From Oligoflexales bacterium (lineage in GTDB: Bacteria > Bdellovibrionota_B > Oligoflexia > Oligoflexales > RGVZ01), in NCBI GenBank assembly GCA_947445775.1, contig CANFEB010000002.1, positions 1 through 64,000 of the forward strand: a stretch of 64,000 nt of DNA. The letters are read 5' to 3'. The notes below the pieces were generated by a model, which worked only from the letters and a program-made list of their open reading frames with translations, did no database searches and had not been told where the DNA came from. The position numbers and the translations under genes were made by a program. This document shows, piece after piece, positions 25,786-35,131 of this stretch; within the stretch, counting starts at the first letter, position 1; every line of letters begins with the position of its first letter.

Positions 25786-26352
25786 ATGAGCCATGCAACC
25801 ACTGCCTTAGGGTTACTATTTTTCGCGCTGGTTTTTCCTGGGTTGGCTTCAACTGCCGTGGCCGGTCCGAAGTTTGACCGTGTGATGGAGATGTATCAGG
25901 GGGGCGCTCCGGTTTTGGAGTTCGACCTTGCCGGCGAAAGCGCGTGGGCTGGGTATTGCATCCATCCTACGGATCGGATTGATGACTCGATGATCGCCCT
26001 TCGCCATACCAATGACCCTGTCATGGGGCCTTCGCTCAAATCTTATCAGGCGCAGACACTGGGCTCGGCGAATTACTACTTGCGCATGGACGAGCCAACC
26101 GCAAGGGCGGAGATTGACAAGGCCGATCCCTCATTGTGGGACGATGGCATCTGGAGCGACGGGGACCTATACAGCCGTAAGCATGAAAGATTTGAAACGG
26201 TCCTTCGCAAAACTATCAGCTCGGGGATTAAAGGCGCTTATTTCGTTGCTGCCAAGCGCTGCCGGTCTCTGGATGGCATCAAATGCAATGGGTCGGGTTC
26301 CGTTGATTTTATTGTTTACGAAGCCTGCTACTTCTATTCCCGGAAATTTTGA
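25786..26352 (+). CDS. Secreted hypothetical protein
   Basis: A 188-residue protein with a signal peptide (MSHATTALGLLFFALVFPGLASTAVAGP, cleavage near residue 26). ATG 25786 follows GGAG. The mature part has four cysteines and the blocks FDLAGESAWAGYCIHPTDR and VDFIVYEACYFYS. No family is recognised. It may be cotranscribed with the transporter 40 bp upstream. Confidence 0.6.
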   Translation: MSHATTALGLLFFALVFPGLASTAVAGPKFDRVMEMYQGGAPVLEFDLAGESAWAGYCIHPTDRIDDSMIALRHTNDPVMGPSLKSYQAQTLGSANYYLRMDEPTARAEIDKADPSLWDDGIWSDGDLYSRKHERFETVLRKTISSGIKGAYFVAAKRCRSLDGIKCNGSGSVDFIVYEACYFYSRKF

Positions 26353-26420
26353 GCGCCTGCGCCTGGCCTGCGCCTGCGGTTGGCTTAGCTTAACTGGGCC
26401 GCACTTAGCTTAACAGGGCC

Positions 26421-26440
26421 GCACTTTCCGCGGAAAGTGC
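26421..26440. repeat. Perfect 20-bp palindrome, copy 1 (left of HNH relic)
   Basis: GCACTTTCCGCGGAAAGTGC is a perfect inverted repeat with no loop. An identical 20-bp core recurs at 27823-27842 on the other side of the HNH endonuclease relic. With no loop and no T-run it is a poor terminator; a protein-binding site, a nuclease target or a dispersed repeat fits better. Confidence 0.8.
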
Positions 26441-26517
26441 GCGGATCATCACGCGTCACCGAGCATCACCGAGCGTCATCAAGCCGCTGAGCAATTTCGT
26501 CTGCCATTCGATTTTAC

Positions 26518-26547
26518 TTGACATAAAAATTTAACGTTTTTTATCAT
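26518..26547 (+). promoter_or_regulatory. Strong promoter-like pair upstream of HNH relic
   Basis: TTGACA (26518-26523, 6/6) and TATCAT (26542-26547, 5/6) are separated by 18 bp. The next coding start is about 220 bp downstream, leaving room for a long leader or a small RNA. Confidence 0.4.
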
Positions 26548-26765
26548 TGTCGTCGCGGCCTTGCAGGGCAGCGTTTTCTCTGCGTCGCGGGGCTAAAAAT
26601 TGATGCTGATGGATGCGCGAAGAATCAAGCAAGAGGGCGAAGGGGCGTGGGCTTTGCGGCGATTCTAGACCACTTTGCGCCGTCCAAAAAAACCCGTGAT
26701 AGAAATTCACTGGGCGCAAAAACTATCGAGCGCTGAGATGATTTACATAACACCGGGGGCAGCCA

Positions 26766-27783
26766 ATGGAAATTTTAGCCGCAAAAAAACTTTCCGACAC
26801 CGACTTAACCGCAGCCTTGTATAAGGCTATCGCCTCCGAACGCAGCCATGTCGCCGATTCGAACGCCTGCCTCATTGAAATCACGGCGCGTGACCTGCAC
26901 ACGCGACTGGGCGCCTCGTCACTTTTTGTTTATTTGACGCGTGATTTGAAGTTGTCGGAATCGTCAGCATCAAAACGCTGCGCCGCCGTCAGGGCCATTC
27001 GCCAGTTTCCAGAGATGTTGGGTCTCGTTCAATCTAGTCGACTGCACCTGTCAAATATTGCGCTGATCTCGCGCCACCTTGCGTTCGGTGGTTTATTTGT
27101 CGCAAGGCGGGGAAGCTCCGGCTCAAGAGGCGGACGGGCCAGATTTCGTGCTCGAGTCTGGGGCGTCCTCGTCGGGAACTGCGGTGGGATCTGGCGGCGG
27201 ATCTGGATCTGGCAACGTTGAAACAGCCCTGGGGATTCGCATGCATGTCACGCTTAATCCCGCCGCCGCCGCGGACTTTGAATATCTGGTTGGCGCGATG
27301 CCCGGAAAATCCCCGTCGGATATTTTGTCCCATGCTCTAAATGAGCTGCGCAAGCGTCGCGAGTTGGGCGCGGGCAAATCCCAGTCGGCGCGTCCGTCTG
27401 ACGACGGCACCAAAAGGACGCCTAAGTTTTCCCTTGCCAGCAGGTATATTCCAGCGGCGCTTCGGCGGGACGTTGCGCGACGGGATGGCCACCGCTGCAC
27501 CTATGTGGCCCTCGTTGAAAGTCGCTCTCATGGAGTTGAGATGACTGGTGCGGAAATACCCGGCGCGGTGATGACTGGCGCGGAGACTGCCAGATTTGAA
27601 ATTAACGGCGCGAGGCGCTGCGAAGCGATTCACCAACTAGAGTTTGACCATGTGAACCCGCGGGCATTTGGGGGACAGAACACTTTGGCGAATTTGCGCC
27701 TGCTTTGTCGCGCGCACAATAATTTGGCGGCGAAAGATCTGATGGGAAAAGAATTTATCGAGTCGCGCTATGGGCATGGCTGA
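26766..27783 (+). pseudogene. Degenerate DUF222-type HNH endonuclease
   Basis: Two overlapping reading frames make up one broken HNH endonuclease. Frame one (26766 to about 27075) encodes the helical DUF222-like N-terminus, including LSESSASKRCAAVRAIRQFPE. Frame two (from about 27079) encodes a Gly/Ser-rich linker, DILSHALNELRKRREL, and the HNH core RRDGHRC...LEFDHVNPRAFGGQNTLANLRLLCRAHN. A +1 shift near 27075 separates them, and the region between the helical part and the linker seems shortened. About 35 residues with repeated MTGAE units are inserted between the CTYV and RRC parts of the zinc site. Family members are multicopy in Bdellovibrio-like genomes. Sequencing error is an alternative for the shift. 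Confidence 0.7.
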
Positions 27784-27821
27784 GTTTCGGCCACCGGCCG
27801 GAGGTGACGGAACAGGAAAAA

Positions 27822-27843
27822 GGCACTTTCCGCGGAAAGTGCC
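27822..27843. repeat. Perfect 22-bp palindrome, copy 2 (right of HNH relic)
   Basis: This site holds the same 20-bp palindrome as at 26421-26440, extended by one G-C pair at each end. It lies 39 bp after the HNH stop codon. A partial copy of one arm (AAAAGGCACTT) follows at 27872-27882. Confidence 0.8.
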
Positions 27844-27926
27844 TGCTGGTCATTCGGATGGGCCGGCGAAGAAAAGGCACTTCGCCCGCGGCTTCAGGAT
27901 GCAGAGGTTGGTTCAAGATGACGGGC

Positions 27927-28112
27927 TTAATACGCCCTTGTCGTCGTGACCCGGGGCACACCAGTTTTTGAATTCACCGTGATGACCATGTCGATCGCCC
28001 GACAACAAACCTGACAATCTTCGGTATAGGATTGGCCGCCGGCGGAAAGGTCTATAAACGTTGTAAACCACTCCGCACAAAACGGGCATTGCACGTCGAC
28101 AGGTTGTTCCAT
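27927..28112 (-). CDS. CPXCG-motif cysteine-rich zinc-ribbon protein
   Basis: A 61-residue protein of the small CPXCG family. Cysteines C9, C12 (CPFC) and C33, C36 (CQVC) form a zinc ribbon. The middle SAGGQSYTEDCQVCCRA is the family signature. In this copy the usual G of CPxCG is replaced by Ala (CPFCA). Function is unknown for the family. The gene stands alone. Confidence 0.82.
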   Translation of the reverse strand: MEQPVDVQCPFCAEWFTTFIDLSAGGQSYTEDCQVCCRAIDMVITVNSKTGVPRVTTTRAY

Positions 28113-28150
28113 TGCGAGCTCCTAATTTTGCGGCCGTCGTGCCGCCACAG

Positions 28151-29101
28151 TCAATTCAACCAGATAGCCTCATCCGGCACCGGTACCTCTCGGGCGTCAA
28201 GGACAAAACCCTTGGCTGCCCCGAGGCGGGTCAATTCGGCTGGTATTGTCTCAGCATTATTTGAGCCCAGCCCTTCAAGAGAACTGGTTCTTGTGCCCAG
28301 CTCGCCAAGAGGATTTTTTCCTTCGCGCCAGGAGTTTTCGATGTGGCGAAAAAGCGCATCGGGATCGAAAAAATTAACTCCATAATGAGACTCAGCTTCC
28401 GTTGCCCACCTGGAAGGAAGCAGCGGCCTCAGCAAGGCTGTCATCGGTACAAACCTGCCCGTTAATGGCCCGCCGACGAGATGGGCTGGGACGCGCCGGA
28501 CTTTGGACCAACTGGCTTTCAGGTGCGTTGAATGCAGGCCGGCTAGATCCAAAAAACTCGCAGCAAAGGCACTGCAGCCAGCGCCCTCGCCATGGCGCGG
28601 ACGATTGGGAAGTCCATAAAGCTGATCGTATCCGCGTTCTTGATATTCAGTAACATACCGCGCCAAACGCTCGCAGGTTGCCGATCCAATCTGAAATTGC
28701 AGGAAGTTTATCGACCCTCGGCCAAAGCGGTGGTGCAAGTCTCGCGAAACTTCAGACTGTGTTTCAAGTCGCCCGGGAGCAGTGGTGAACAGGATTCCGA
28801 GGCCGTAGCCCTCAACTGTCAGCAAATTATTGGTGGGATCATTGGCGCCAGAAGTCATTCCCGTCAGCAGCTCAAAATCCCGCATATCACCGGCTTCAGC
28901 CTGGCATCGCAAGTGGATGTTGGCATGGCCGATGGTATGCGTCTGGGGTGACGCCTGATTGGTCAAAGCGGACCAAGAAAGGGTTTTTGGCGATGCCCAA
29001 TTGATGCCATGTGGCGATGGAATGATATAGACGGTCAAGGTCCCTGCAAGGGCTGTGGATGACGTTAAAAGCAAGGTAATAAACATCAGTCGTCGCATCA
29101 T
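28151..29101 (-). CDS. Secreted protein, possibly a thiol hydrolase fold
   Basis: A 316-residue exported protein. Start 29101 (MMRRLMFITLLLTSSTALAG) gives a signal peptide cut after ALA; GGAG lies nine bases upstream. The segment GEGAGCSAFAASFLDLAG resembles the nucleophile-cysteine helix of NlpC/papain-type folds, and histidines follow, but no full triad can be assigned. It is preceded by an OsmC gene seven bases upstream, so the two are one operon. The function is not known. Confidence 0.55.
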   Translation of the reverse strand: MMRRLMFITLLLTSSTALAGTLTVYIIPSPHGINWASPKTLSWSALTNQASPQTHTIGHANIHLRCQAEAGDMRDFELLTGMTSGANDPTNNLLTVEGYGLGILFTTAPGRLETQSEVSRDLHHRFGRGSINFLQFQIGSATCERLARYVTEYQERGYDQLYGLPNRPRHGEGAGCSAFAASFLDLAGLHSTHLKASWSKVRRVPAHLVGGPLTGRFVPMTALLRPLLPSRWATEAESHYGVNFFDPDALFRHIENSWREGKNPLGELGTRTSSLEGLGSNNAETIPAELTRLGAAKGFVLDAREVPVPDEAIWLN

Positions 29102-29108
29102 GCCTCGT

Positions 29109-29534
29109 TTACTCCATCCAGTTGAGCTCGATGAGGGATTGTACGTCAGGATGCAGGCTTTTGTGAACCGGACAGCTGTGGGCCGCGCGTTCGAGCTTTT
29201 CCCGGTCAAGAGGGGAAATTTTTGCAGACACAGATTTTGGAATCGTGATTTTGGCGGTTAGTTTACCGATGCGCCGGACCGGGTCAGCAACCATGTCTTT
29301 GGTGCAATCGGCATGCATGCCAGCCAAATCAATATTCAAGCGCTGGGCAAGGATTCCCATCGTCGTCATGACGCAGGCTCCCAGGGCGGTCGCAACCAGA
29401 TCTGTCGGTGAAAAGGATTCGCCCTTGCCGTGATTATCAACGGGGGCATCGGTCAGCAGTTCGCTGGCCGACGTGGCGTGCTTTGATTTGCAGCGCAGGC
29501 CACCCAAGTATTCGGATGAAATATGGACCGTCAT
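29109..29534 (-). CDS. OsmC/Ohr family protein
   Basis: A 141-residue OsmC-fold protein distinct from the one at 688. Cysteines lie in ALGACVMTTMG and HSCPVHKSL, the two redox positions of the family. It belongs to the general OsmC-like branch (FSPTDLVATALGACVMT), where the substrate is uncertain. The start at 29534 has GGGAGA upstream. It begins a two-gene operon with the secreted protein downstream. Confidence 0.88.
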   Translation of the reverse strand: MTVHISSEYLGGLRCKSKHATSASELLTDAPVDNHGKGESFSPTDLVATALGACVMTTMGILAQRLNIDLAGMHADCTKDMVADPVRRIGKLTAKITIPKSVSAKISPLDREKLERAAHSCPVHKSLHPDVQSLIELNWME

Positions 29535-29688
29535 TGGTAGGTCTCCCAAAAAATTCTAGAGATCATGCAGGAACTGTTGCCCGATTATGGCACCTTAATT
29601 GAAAATTTAAAGTGCCTTTACACTTTCCCAATCTGATTTTTGATCTGGTGCCAGATGATTATGACCATCATGCATAAGAGGAGGCACC

Positions 29689-30642
29689 ATGAGATCTATG
29701 GGTTTGATTGGTACCATCTATCGGACTATATTTTTTGAATTGAAAAACCTTCCGTCAAAATCGGCCTGTGCTCGATTGATCCGGTTTCGCTTGAACGCCA
29801 ATGGTGCAGAATTCATCCAAGAGATTCAATTTCCTGCCCAATTTCAACCAAAATCCAATGCCGTATTGTTTGTGCATGGAGTCGACTACGTCGACGATCG
29901 CGAGGCAATCAATGATTTTATTCAGCCACTTGCCGAGGCGTGTGGCCTCGATAAATCCAGGCGCCATAGTGAATTTTACCTGTTGACGTGGAATTCGATG
30001 CTGTTCAGCCAAACCGCCCGCGATGAAATGGGGTTGCGCAACCTGCGTCGCCTGCTTTTTTATGCTGCAGCATTCCTTTGGTGGGGGCTGATTTGGCGTG
30101 ACGCAGAAAGGCGCGCGGGCGATGCAGCTGCAACTTTGGCGGAATTTTTGGAAGCCGCTTTCGGCACTGGATATCCCATTGGATCGGTAAAAGGATTTGC
30201 GCCAACAGCAGTTACCCACTCAGCTGGCGCGTTGGTTTGGGCGAAGGCCATCAAACTTCTCTCGGAGAGGCGCCCCGATCTGATTCATCAGGGAATAAAC
30301 ATCGGCCGCTGGTGGAACCTGCAACCGGCGCTGCCGGCAAGCGCTTTCTGTGGGCAGGGGGATTATGCAGCCGTGGCGGCGCTTTATGACGGAGCAAGGC
30401 CCAACCACCTAGTCTGGTTCTCCCGGATGGATTTCATCCTTGGGGGCTTCTACCGATTGGCACGCCGAGCCCCGGCGATGGGACAATTTGGCAGCAGCAA
30501 TCGCCTTATTCGTCAACGGGACGTCACTTGGATGACAATGGAGGCTCATGGCAACAATGTCTTGATGCGCTTATCGGGAAGTTTTTTCGCCCGGGCCCGT
30601 CGCGCGTTGCGAGTCGATGCCCGGGCATTAGGGTTGGTGTAA
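29689..30642 (+). CDS. Alpha/beta-hydrolase-like protein
   Basis: A 317-residue protein with an alpha/beta hydrolase pattern: strand plus oxyanion segment AVLFVHGVDYVDD (about residues 58-70), a nucleophile elbow VTHSAGALVWAKA (the Ser of HSAG), and a late His in MEAHGNN. A hydrophobic stretch (FYAAAFLWWGLIW) lies between, perhaps a lid. No signal peptide. AGGAGG before ATG is a very strong ribosome site. The substrate is unknown; esterase or lipase activity is inference. Confidence 0.6.
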   Translation: MRSMGLIGTIYRTIFFELKNLPSKSACARLIRFRLNANGAEFIQEIQFPAQFQPKSNAVLFVHGVDYVDDREAINDFIQPLAEACGLDKSRRHSEFYLLTWNSMLFSQTARDEMGLRNLRRLLFYAAAFLWWGLIWRDAERRAGDAAATLAEFLEAAFGTGYPIGSVKGFAPTAVTHSAGALVWAKAIKLLSERRPDLIHQGINIGRWWNLQPALPASAFCGQGDYAAVAALYDGARPNHLVWFSRMDFILGGFYRLARRAPAMGQFGSSNRLIRQRDVTWMTMEAHGNNVLMRLSGSFFARARRALRVDARALGLV

Positions 30643-30652
30643 TCCCTGCTGA

Positions 30653-31840
30653 CTAAACCGCTTCGAACACTGCAGCTGCGCCCATCCCAGTTCCGATGCA
30701 CATTGTCACCATGCCGTATTTTTGGTGGTCGCGGTGCATGCCGTGAATCAGCGTCGCCGCAAGTTTGGCGCCAGTGGCACCCAGTGGATGTCCCAGGGCG
30801 ATCGCACCGCCAGTTGGATTGATGATTGCCGCGTCGAGTCCCAATTGGCGCACGACGGCCAGACCCTGAGCCGCGAAAGCCTCATTGAGTTCAATGCGCT
30901 GGATCTGGTTTTGTTGAATCCCTGCGCGGGCCAAGGCTTTTGGAATCGCAGCCACGGGGCCGATGCCCATGATTCTTGGCGCCACGCCTGTCACAGCATA
31001 TCCACAGAAACGGGCCACAGGGGTCAGATTGTGCTGCTTGGCAAATTTTTCAGATACAACCAAACACATTGCTGCGCCGTCGGACATTTGCGAGCTGTTG
31101 CCAGCCGTGACCGTGCCGCCTTGCAGAAACGCCGGCTTTAGTTTGGCGAGGGCCTCGAAGGTCGTGTCGCTACGGGGCCCTTCGTCGGTGTCAATTGTTT
31201 TGGTTTCCACTTTGGCCTGACCGTCTTTGCCTGGTGTGCGGTAGGTCACTTGCACCGGGGCAATTTCATTTTTGAACCAACCGCTTTCCATGGCCTTGAC
31301 GGCCTTTGCGTGGGATTCAACGGAAAATCGGTCCTGATCGTCCCGCGAGATGTTAAATTCCTTGGCTACGTTTTCTGCCGTCATGCCCATACCCAAATAA
31401 AAATCCGGGTGGCCGTCCATGACCGTCCGGCTGCCGACGACTTTATTTCCCATCATGGGAATCATCGTCATGGATTCCGTTCCACCTGCTAGGATGCAAT
31501 CGGCGTTGCCGGCCATGATGCGGTCTGCGGCCATCGCAATGGTTTGAATTCCTGACGAACAAAAACGGTTTACCGTCACACCCGGAACGTGATCCGGAAG
31601 GCCAGCCAGTAGCAGGGCGAAACGCGCGACGTTCATGCCTTGCTCTGCCTCGGGCATGGCGCAGCCGATCAGGACATCTTCAATCAAGCCGGAATCAAGC
31701 TTAGGATTTTTGGCCATCACGGCGCGAATAACGTCCGCGCAAAGATCATCAGGACGCTTGACGCGTAGTGATCCTCGGAAGGCCTTGCCAATGGGTGAAC
31801 GCAGGGGGCTTACAATATAGACGCCTTGGGTGTTAGACAT
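30653..31840 (-). CDS. fadA: Acetyl-CoA acyltransferase (thiolase)
   Basis: A 395-residue thiolase that ends each round of beta-oxidation by thiolytic cleavage. Nucleophile Cys94 (NRFCSSGIQT), His351 (ALGHPLGATGAK) and the second Cys381 (MCIGTGMGAA) are all present. It lies 78 bp after the fadB-type gene, the usual pairing. Confidence 0.92.
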   Translation of the reverse strand: MSNTQGVYIVSPLRSPIGKAFRGSLRVKRPDDLCADVIRAVMAKNPKLDSGLIEDVLIGCAMPEAEQGMNVARFALLLAGLPDHVPGVTVNRFCSSGIQTIAMAADRIMAGNADCILAGGTESMTMIPMMGNKVVGSRTVMDGHPDFYLGMGMTAENVAKEFNISRDDQDRFSVESHAKAVKAMESGWFKNEIAPVQVTYRTPGKDGQAKVETKTIDTDEGPRSDTTFEALAKLKPAFLQGGTVTAGNSSQMSDGAAMCLVVSEKFAKQHNLTPVARFCGYAVTGVAPRIMGIGPVAAIPKALARAGIQQNQIQRIELNEAFAAQGLAVVRQLGLDAAIINPTGGAIALGHPLGATGAKLAATLIHGMHRDHQKYGMVTMCIGTGMGAAAVFEAV

Positions 31841-31918
31841 TTCAGGGGTCTCCTGGATTTCGTTTTTTTATGCTGTCTGGAAAAAATTGCTTCCGATTAA
31901 TTTCCGATTAATTTCCGA

Positions 31919-34267
31919 CTAATTTCTAAGCGCCTGACCAGACTTTAGCATGTGCTCGATGCGTGCCATGGTTTTTGGCTCGCGGCAAAGATCCACAAAC
32001 GCGCGTCGTTCCAGATCCAAGAAATCATTCTCGGAAATCACGCTGCCCGAATCGACCTCGCCCCCACAAAGGACCGTCGCCATTTTGGTAGCAACAAGGG
32101 CGTCGTGAGCCGAAATCTGGCGCCCCTCCACCATATTGTACAGCATGAGTTTGAAGGTCTGGATGCCCGGATCGCCCACGACCGTAACGGCCGTTCTCGG
32201 CTGGGCTGGAATGTAGCCGCGCCGGACAAGATTCAGGGCTTCGTGTTTGGCCTGGGAAATCTGATGGTCTTTCGCCAAGGTGATCAGAGTCGACCCTTGG
32301 GGGAACATACCCATTTCAGCGGCATCAAAACCACTGGTGGACACCCGGGCCATGCCGATCAGTAAAAAAGCTCTTTGTAAAAAATGCATCGGGTCGCCGC
32401 GCTCGGCCATCGCCATCTGGTCATAGGCCCGCAAGGCCAGTTCCTTGGTTCCGCCTCCTGCTGGAATCAAGCCGACACCGGCTTCGACTAGACCGGCATA
32501 GGTTTCGCCGGCAGCGACGCGCAGCGTAGTATGGAGTGCTGTTTCGCAGCCGCCGCCCAAGACCAGGCCACGCGGACACGAAACACTTGGAAACGACGCA
32601 AACTTGACCATCTGCAAGGTGCCCTGAAATTCACGGATGAAACCGTCGATCGTCGGGAAATCGCCTTTTTGGATCAGGCCGAGAATTTCTTTAAGATTGG
32701 CCCCGGCGCTAAAATTATCTGCATCATTGCCAATCACGAGAGCGTCGAAATCTTTTGCCACGGCGACGACAGATTTTTGCAGGGTTTCCATCATGAGGCG
32801 GTCAAGGGCATTCATTTTGGTGTGGAATTCAAAGCAAGCAACGCCGTCACCAAGATCGCGTAGGGTGGCGCTGCGGCTCTCAAAAACTGTTTTCGAGCGT
32901 GATAGAAATGACGGAGTCCGGGCTGGCTTGGCATCCGTATAGAAAACTTTTCCGGCATGGGTCAGTTTGGCGCCCTCTTTTTTCATGCGGGCTGCAACGG
33001 CATCGACGCCGAGCGTCTGCCATAACTCAAATGGCCCGAGGTCCCAGTTGAAGCCCCAGCGAATCGCCTCATCCACGCGGCGCGGATCGCCGGCTGCAAT
33101 CGTGTCGAGGAGTAAACTGGAGTAGCTCCACACGTCGCGCATGATACGCCAGATAAACGTTGCCGCAGGGTCTGTTTGTTTGAAAATAAATTCAAAACGC
33201 TGGCCGAGGTCAGAAATTTTGCTGGCTTCTTCGAGCCAAGCCACTGGGGCTACCTCCTGCGCAACGTAGGTCTTGGTTTCGGGGCGGTAGGCCAAAATCA
33301 CGCGTTTGCCGTTGGCATCTGCGGATTTTTTAAAGCATCCAACATCGCCAGATTTTTGTCCGAGTGTGCCGGCCTTGATCAAATCAAGGATCCACTGGGG
33401 GCTTTTGAAGACCTCGCGGAAGGGATCGTCGGGTGCCTTGTCGTAGGTGTTATTGGCAACGTGGACAAAGGTATCAAGGCCAACGACATCCATCGTCCGA
33501 AATGTCGCAGATCCAGGCCGGCCCATTAGTTTTCCGGTGATGGCGTCGACAGTTTCGATGTTCAGATTCAAATCGGCCATGTGTTTTAGCGTCACTTGAT
33601 TGGCGAAAACACCGATGCGATTGGCAATAAAATTTACCGTATCCAAGGCTTCGACGAGGCCCTTACCTAAGCGGTGATCGATCCAGTGGCAAAGTGATTC
33701 CATCAATTTTCGGTCTGTCCCCGGATGAGCAATCACTTCGAGTAGGCGCATGTAGCGCGGCGGATTGAAAAAGTGGGTACCAAAGAAGGCAGCCTGATAA
33801 TGCTCGGGCAAATCGTCACACATGGCGGCAAGGTTGATGCCAGACGTGTTTGTGGTGACGGGAGTCCCAGGCCGGACGATTTCGGCTATTTTTGCATGAA
33901 GTTCTTTTTTGATGTCGAGTTTTTCGATGACGGCCTCGATCACCCAATCGGCATCGGCCAGGACGGCCATGTCGTCCTCAAAATTTCCTGGGATTATATT
34001 TTGCAGGTGTGACGGGGAAAAAAGCGGAGAAGGGCGCAGGTACTTCAGCCCTTCAACGGCCAAGATGGCCCGTGTTGACCGGAAATTTTTTTGCAGCAAT
34101 TTTGGTAGCCGCAAATCTTTTTGAAGTTCTTTTGGCAGGCTGGTCGGCGGTTCGGTGGACGCCAAATCCAGCACATGCACTCGCACACCAGCGGCCGCAA
34201 GGACGGCAGCAATTTGTGCCCCCATGACCCCGGATCCCATCACCACTGCGCGTCTAATTTTCATCAT
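31919..34267 (-). CDS. 3-hydroxyacyl-CoA dehydrogenase / enoyl-CoA hydratase (FadN/FadB type)
   Basis: A 782-residue bifunctional beta-oxidation enzyme in the FadN order: an N-terminal NAD domain (GSGVMGAQIAAVLA near residue 12), a catalytic GTHFFNPPRYM dehydrogenase block, and a C-terminal crotonase domain with SAGANLKEIL and RGLVLGGGCETALHTTLRVA plus EAGVGLIPAGGGTKEL. It hydrates and oxidises trans-2-enoyl-CoA; the downstream thiolase finishes the cycle. MM at the start allows 34267 or 34264. Confidence 0.92.
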   Translation of the reverse strand: MMKIRRAVVMGSGVMGAQIAAVLAAAGVRVHVLDLASTEPPTSLPKELQKDLRLPKLLQKNFRSTRAILAVEGLKYLRPSPLFSPSHLQNIIPGNFEDDMAVLADADWVIEAVIEKLDIKKELHAKIAEIVRPGTPVTTNTSGINLAAMCDDLPEHYQAAFFGTHFFNPPRYMRLLEVIAHPGTDRKLMESLCHWIDHRLGKGLVEALDTVNFIANRIGVFANQVTLKHMADLNLNIETVDAITGKLMGRPGSATFRTMDVVGLDTFVHVANNTYDKAPDDPFREVFKSPQWILDLIKAGTLGQKSGDVGCFKKSADANGKRVILAYRPETKTYVAQEVAPVAWLEEASKISDLGQRFEFIFKQTDPAATFIWRIMRDVWSYSSLLLDTIAAGDPRRVDEAIRWGFNWDLGPFELWQTLGVDAVAARMKKEGAKLTHAGKVFYTDAKPARTPSFLSRSKTVFESRSATLRDLGDGVACFEFHTKMNALDRLMMETLQKSVVAVAKDFDALVIGNDADNFSAGANLKEILGLIQKGDFPTIDGFIREFQGTLQMVKFASFPSVSCPRGLVLGGGCETALHTTLRVAAGETYAGLVEAGVGLIPAGGGTKELALRAYDQMAMAERGDPMHFLQRAFLLIGMARVSTSGFDAAEMGMFPQGSTLITLAKDHQISQAKHEALNLVRRGYIPAQPRTAVTVVGDPGIQTFKLMLYNMVEGRQISAHDALVATKMATVLCGGEVDSGSVISENDFLDLERRAFVDLCREPKTMARIEHMLKSGQALRN

Positions 34268-34351
34268 GTTTTTTTTCCTCTTGGGTGTTGCACCCGAAAA
34301 TTGTACCAGAAGTCACTTCCAATCGTCTGAGAAGACTGCGATGTTTCCGCC

Positions 34352-35014
34352 ATGAACTTGTGGCAGGGTCTGACAACTTGTAGTCATTGCGGCAAAAACG
34401 ACCCGGCTGGTCGGGTCGGCTCTCGTGGCGGCTGGCGTGGCCTTTGTGATCATTGCCTGTGGGCCTTGAATCAGCATCGTACACACGGCGAGTGGCCGGA
34501 TGTGAATCATTTATTCCAATACCGTGCGGAGGTTCGAGACGTCATCGTCAAGACCAAGTCGCGCGGGGGACACCCCGAGTTCGCCGGCTGTGTCCGGGTA
34601 TTTCTAGACGAGCCGAGAGCCCACGCTGCTGCGGCTTGGTGCGATGGCGTTGCCGCTGCTCCTGCGAGCTTTTGGAGCAGAATTCGTGGTCGCCCTCACT
34701 TGGCAACGGAATTGGCCATTGAGTTGGCGGCGCAACATCGAAAGCCCGTCATTCGTATCATCCCGCCTGTGTTGTGGCGGCTTCGCAAGCAATCTATGAG
34801 GTCCTCTGGGCAAAGAAACGCTGACCAAGAAACGGCCTTCAATGTCATCGTGCCGGCGAATCTAACCAAGACGAGATTCACCGGTTCTTCAATTCGGGTT
34901 CTTCTTATCGATGACGTCCGAACATCTGGAGTGACCTTGGGTGTGCTGGCGGGAACCTTGTCAGCGCAGCTTGCGAACGCAGACATCCGCAGTTTGGTAT
35001 TTGCGGCGAAGTGA
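34352..35014 (+). CDS. comF: ComF family phosphoribosyltransferase-like protein
   Basis: A 220-residue ComF-type protein. The N-terminal zinc ribbon has C10, C13, C32 and C35, and the PRPP-binding loop is VLLIDDVRTSGVTLG (about residues 185-199). The family supports uptake of transforming DNA in competent bacteria, though its exact reaction is unknown. No other competence genes are nearby. The central region is longer and less conserved than in typical ComF. Confidence 0.8.
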   Translation: MNLWQGLTTCSHCGKNDPAGRVGSRGGWRGLCDHCLWALNQHRTHGEWPDVNHLFQYRAEVRDVIVKTKSRGGHPEFAGCVRVFLDEPRAHAAAAWCDGVAAAPASFWSRIRGRPHLATELAIELAAQHRKPVIRIIPPVLWRLRKQSMRSSGQRNADQETAFNVIVPANLTKTRFTGSSIRVLLIDDVRTSGVTLGVLAGTLSAQLANADIRSLVFAAK

Positions 35015-35131
35015 ATTACCCACACTTATTGTGGCACTATTGTGACGCAACGAGTCCAACCCTCCGAATTTCCAACCGATTTTCGGTAACCTTTTTGTGA
35101 GTCAATTCGTACCAATGAGTCAACACCCACG

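Larger units (their letters stand above)
26353..26765. other. Non-coding 413-bp gap with short repeats, upstream of HNH relic
   Basis: No gene is supported here. The first 150 bp are repetitive: GCGCCTG units at 26354-26385, a 20-bp direct repeat of TTAGCTTAAC(T/A)GGGCCGCAC at 26385-26424, the perfect palindrome at 26421-26440, and CACCGAGC(A/G)TCA repeats near 26456-26479. A promoter-like pair follows at 26518. Small antisense ORFs look like chance. Confidence 0.6.

Noticed and set aside
27822-27843. Transcription terminator for the HNH gene
   Set aside because: The palindrome has no loop-forming centre and is not followed by a T-run; an identical core occurs upstream of the gene too.
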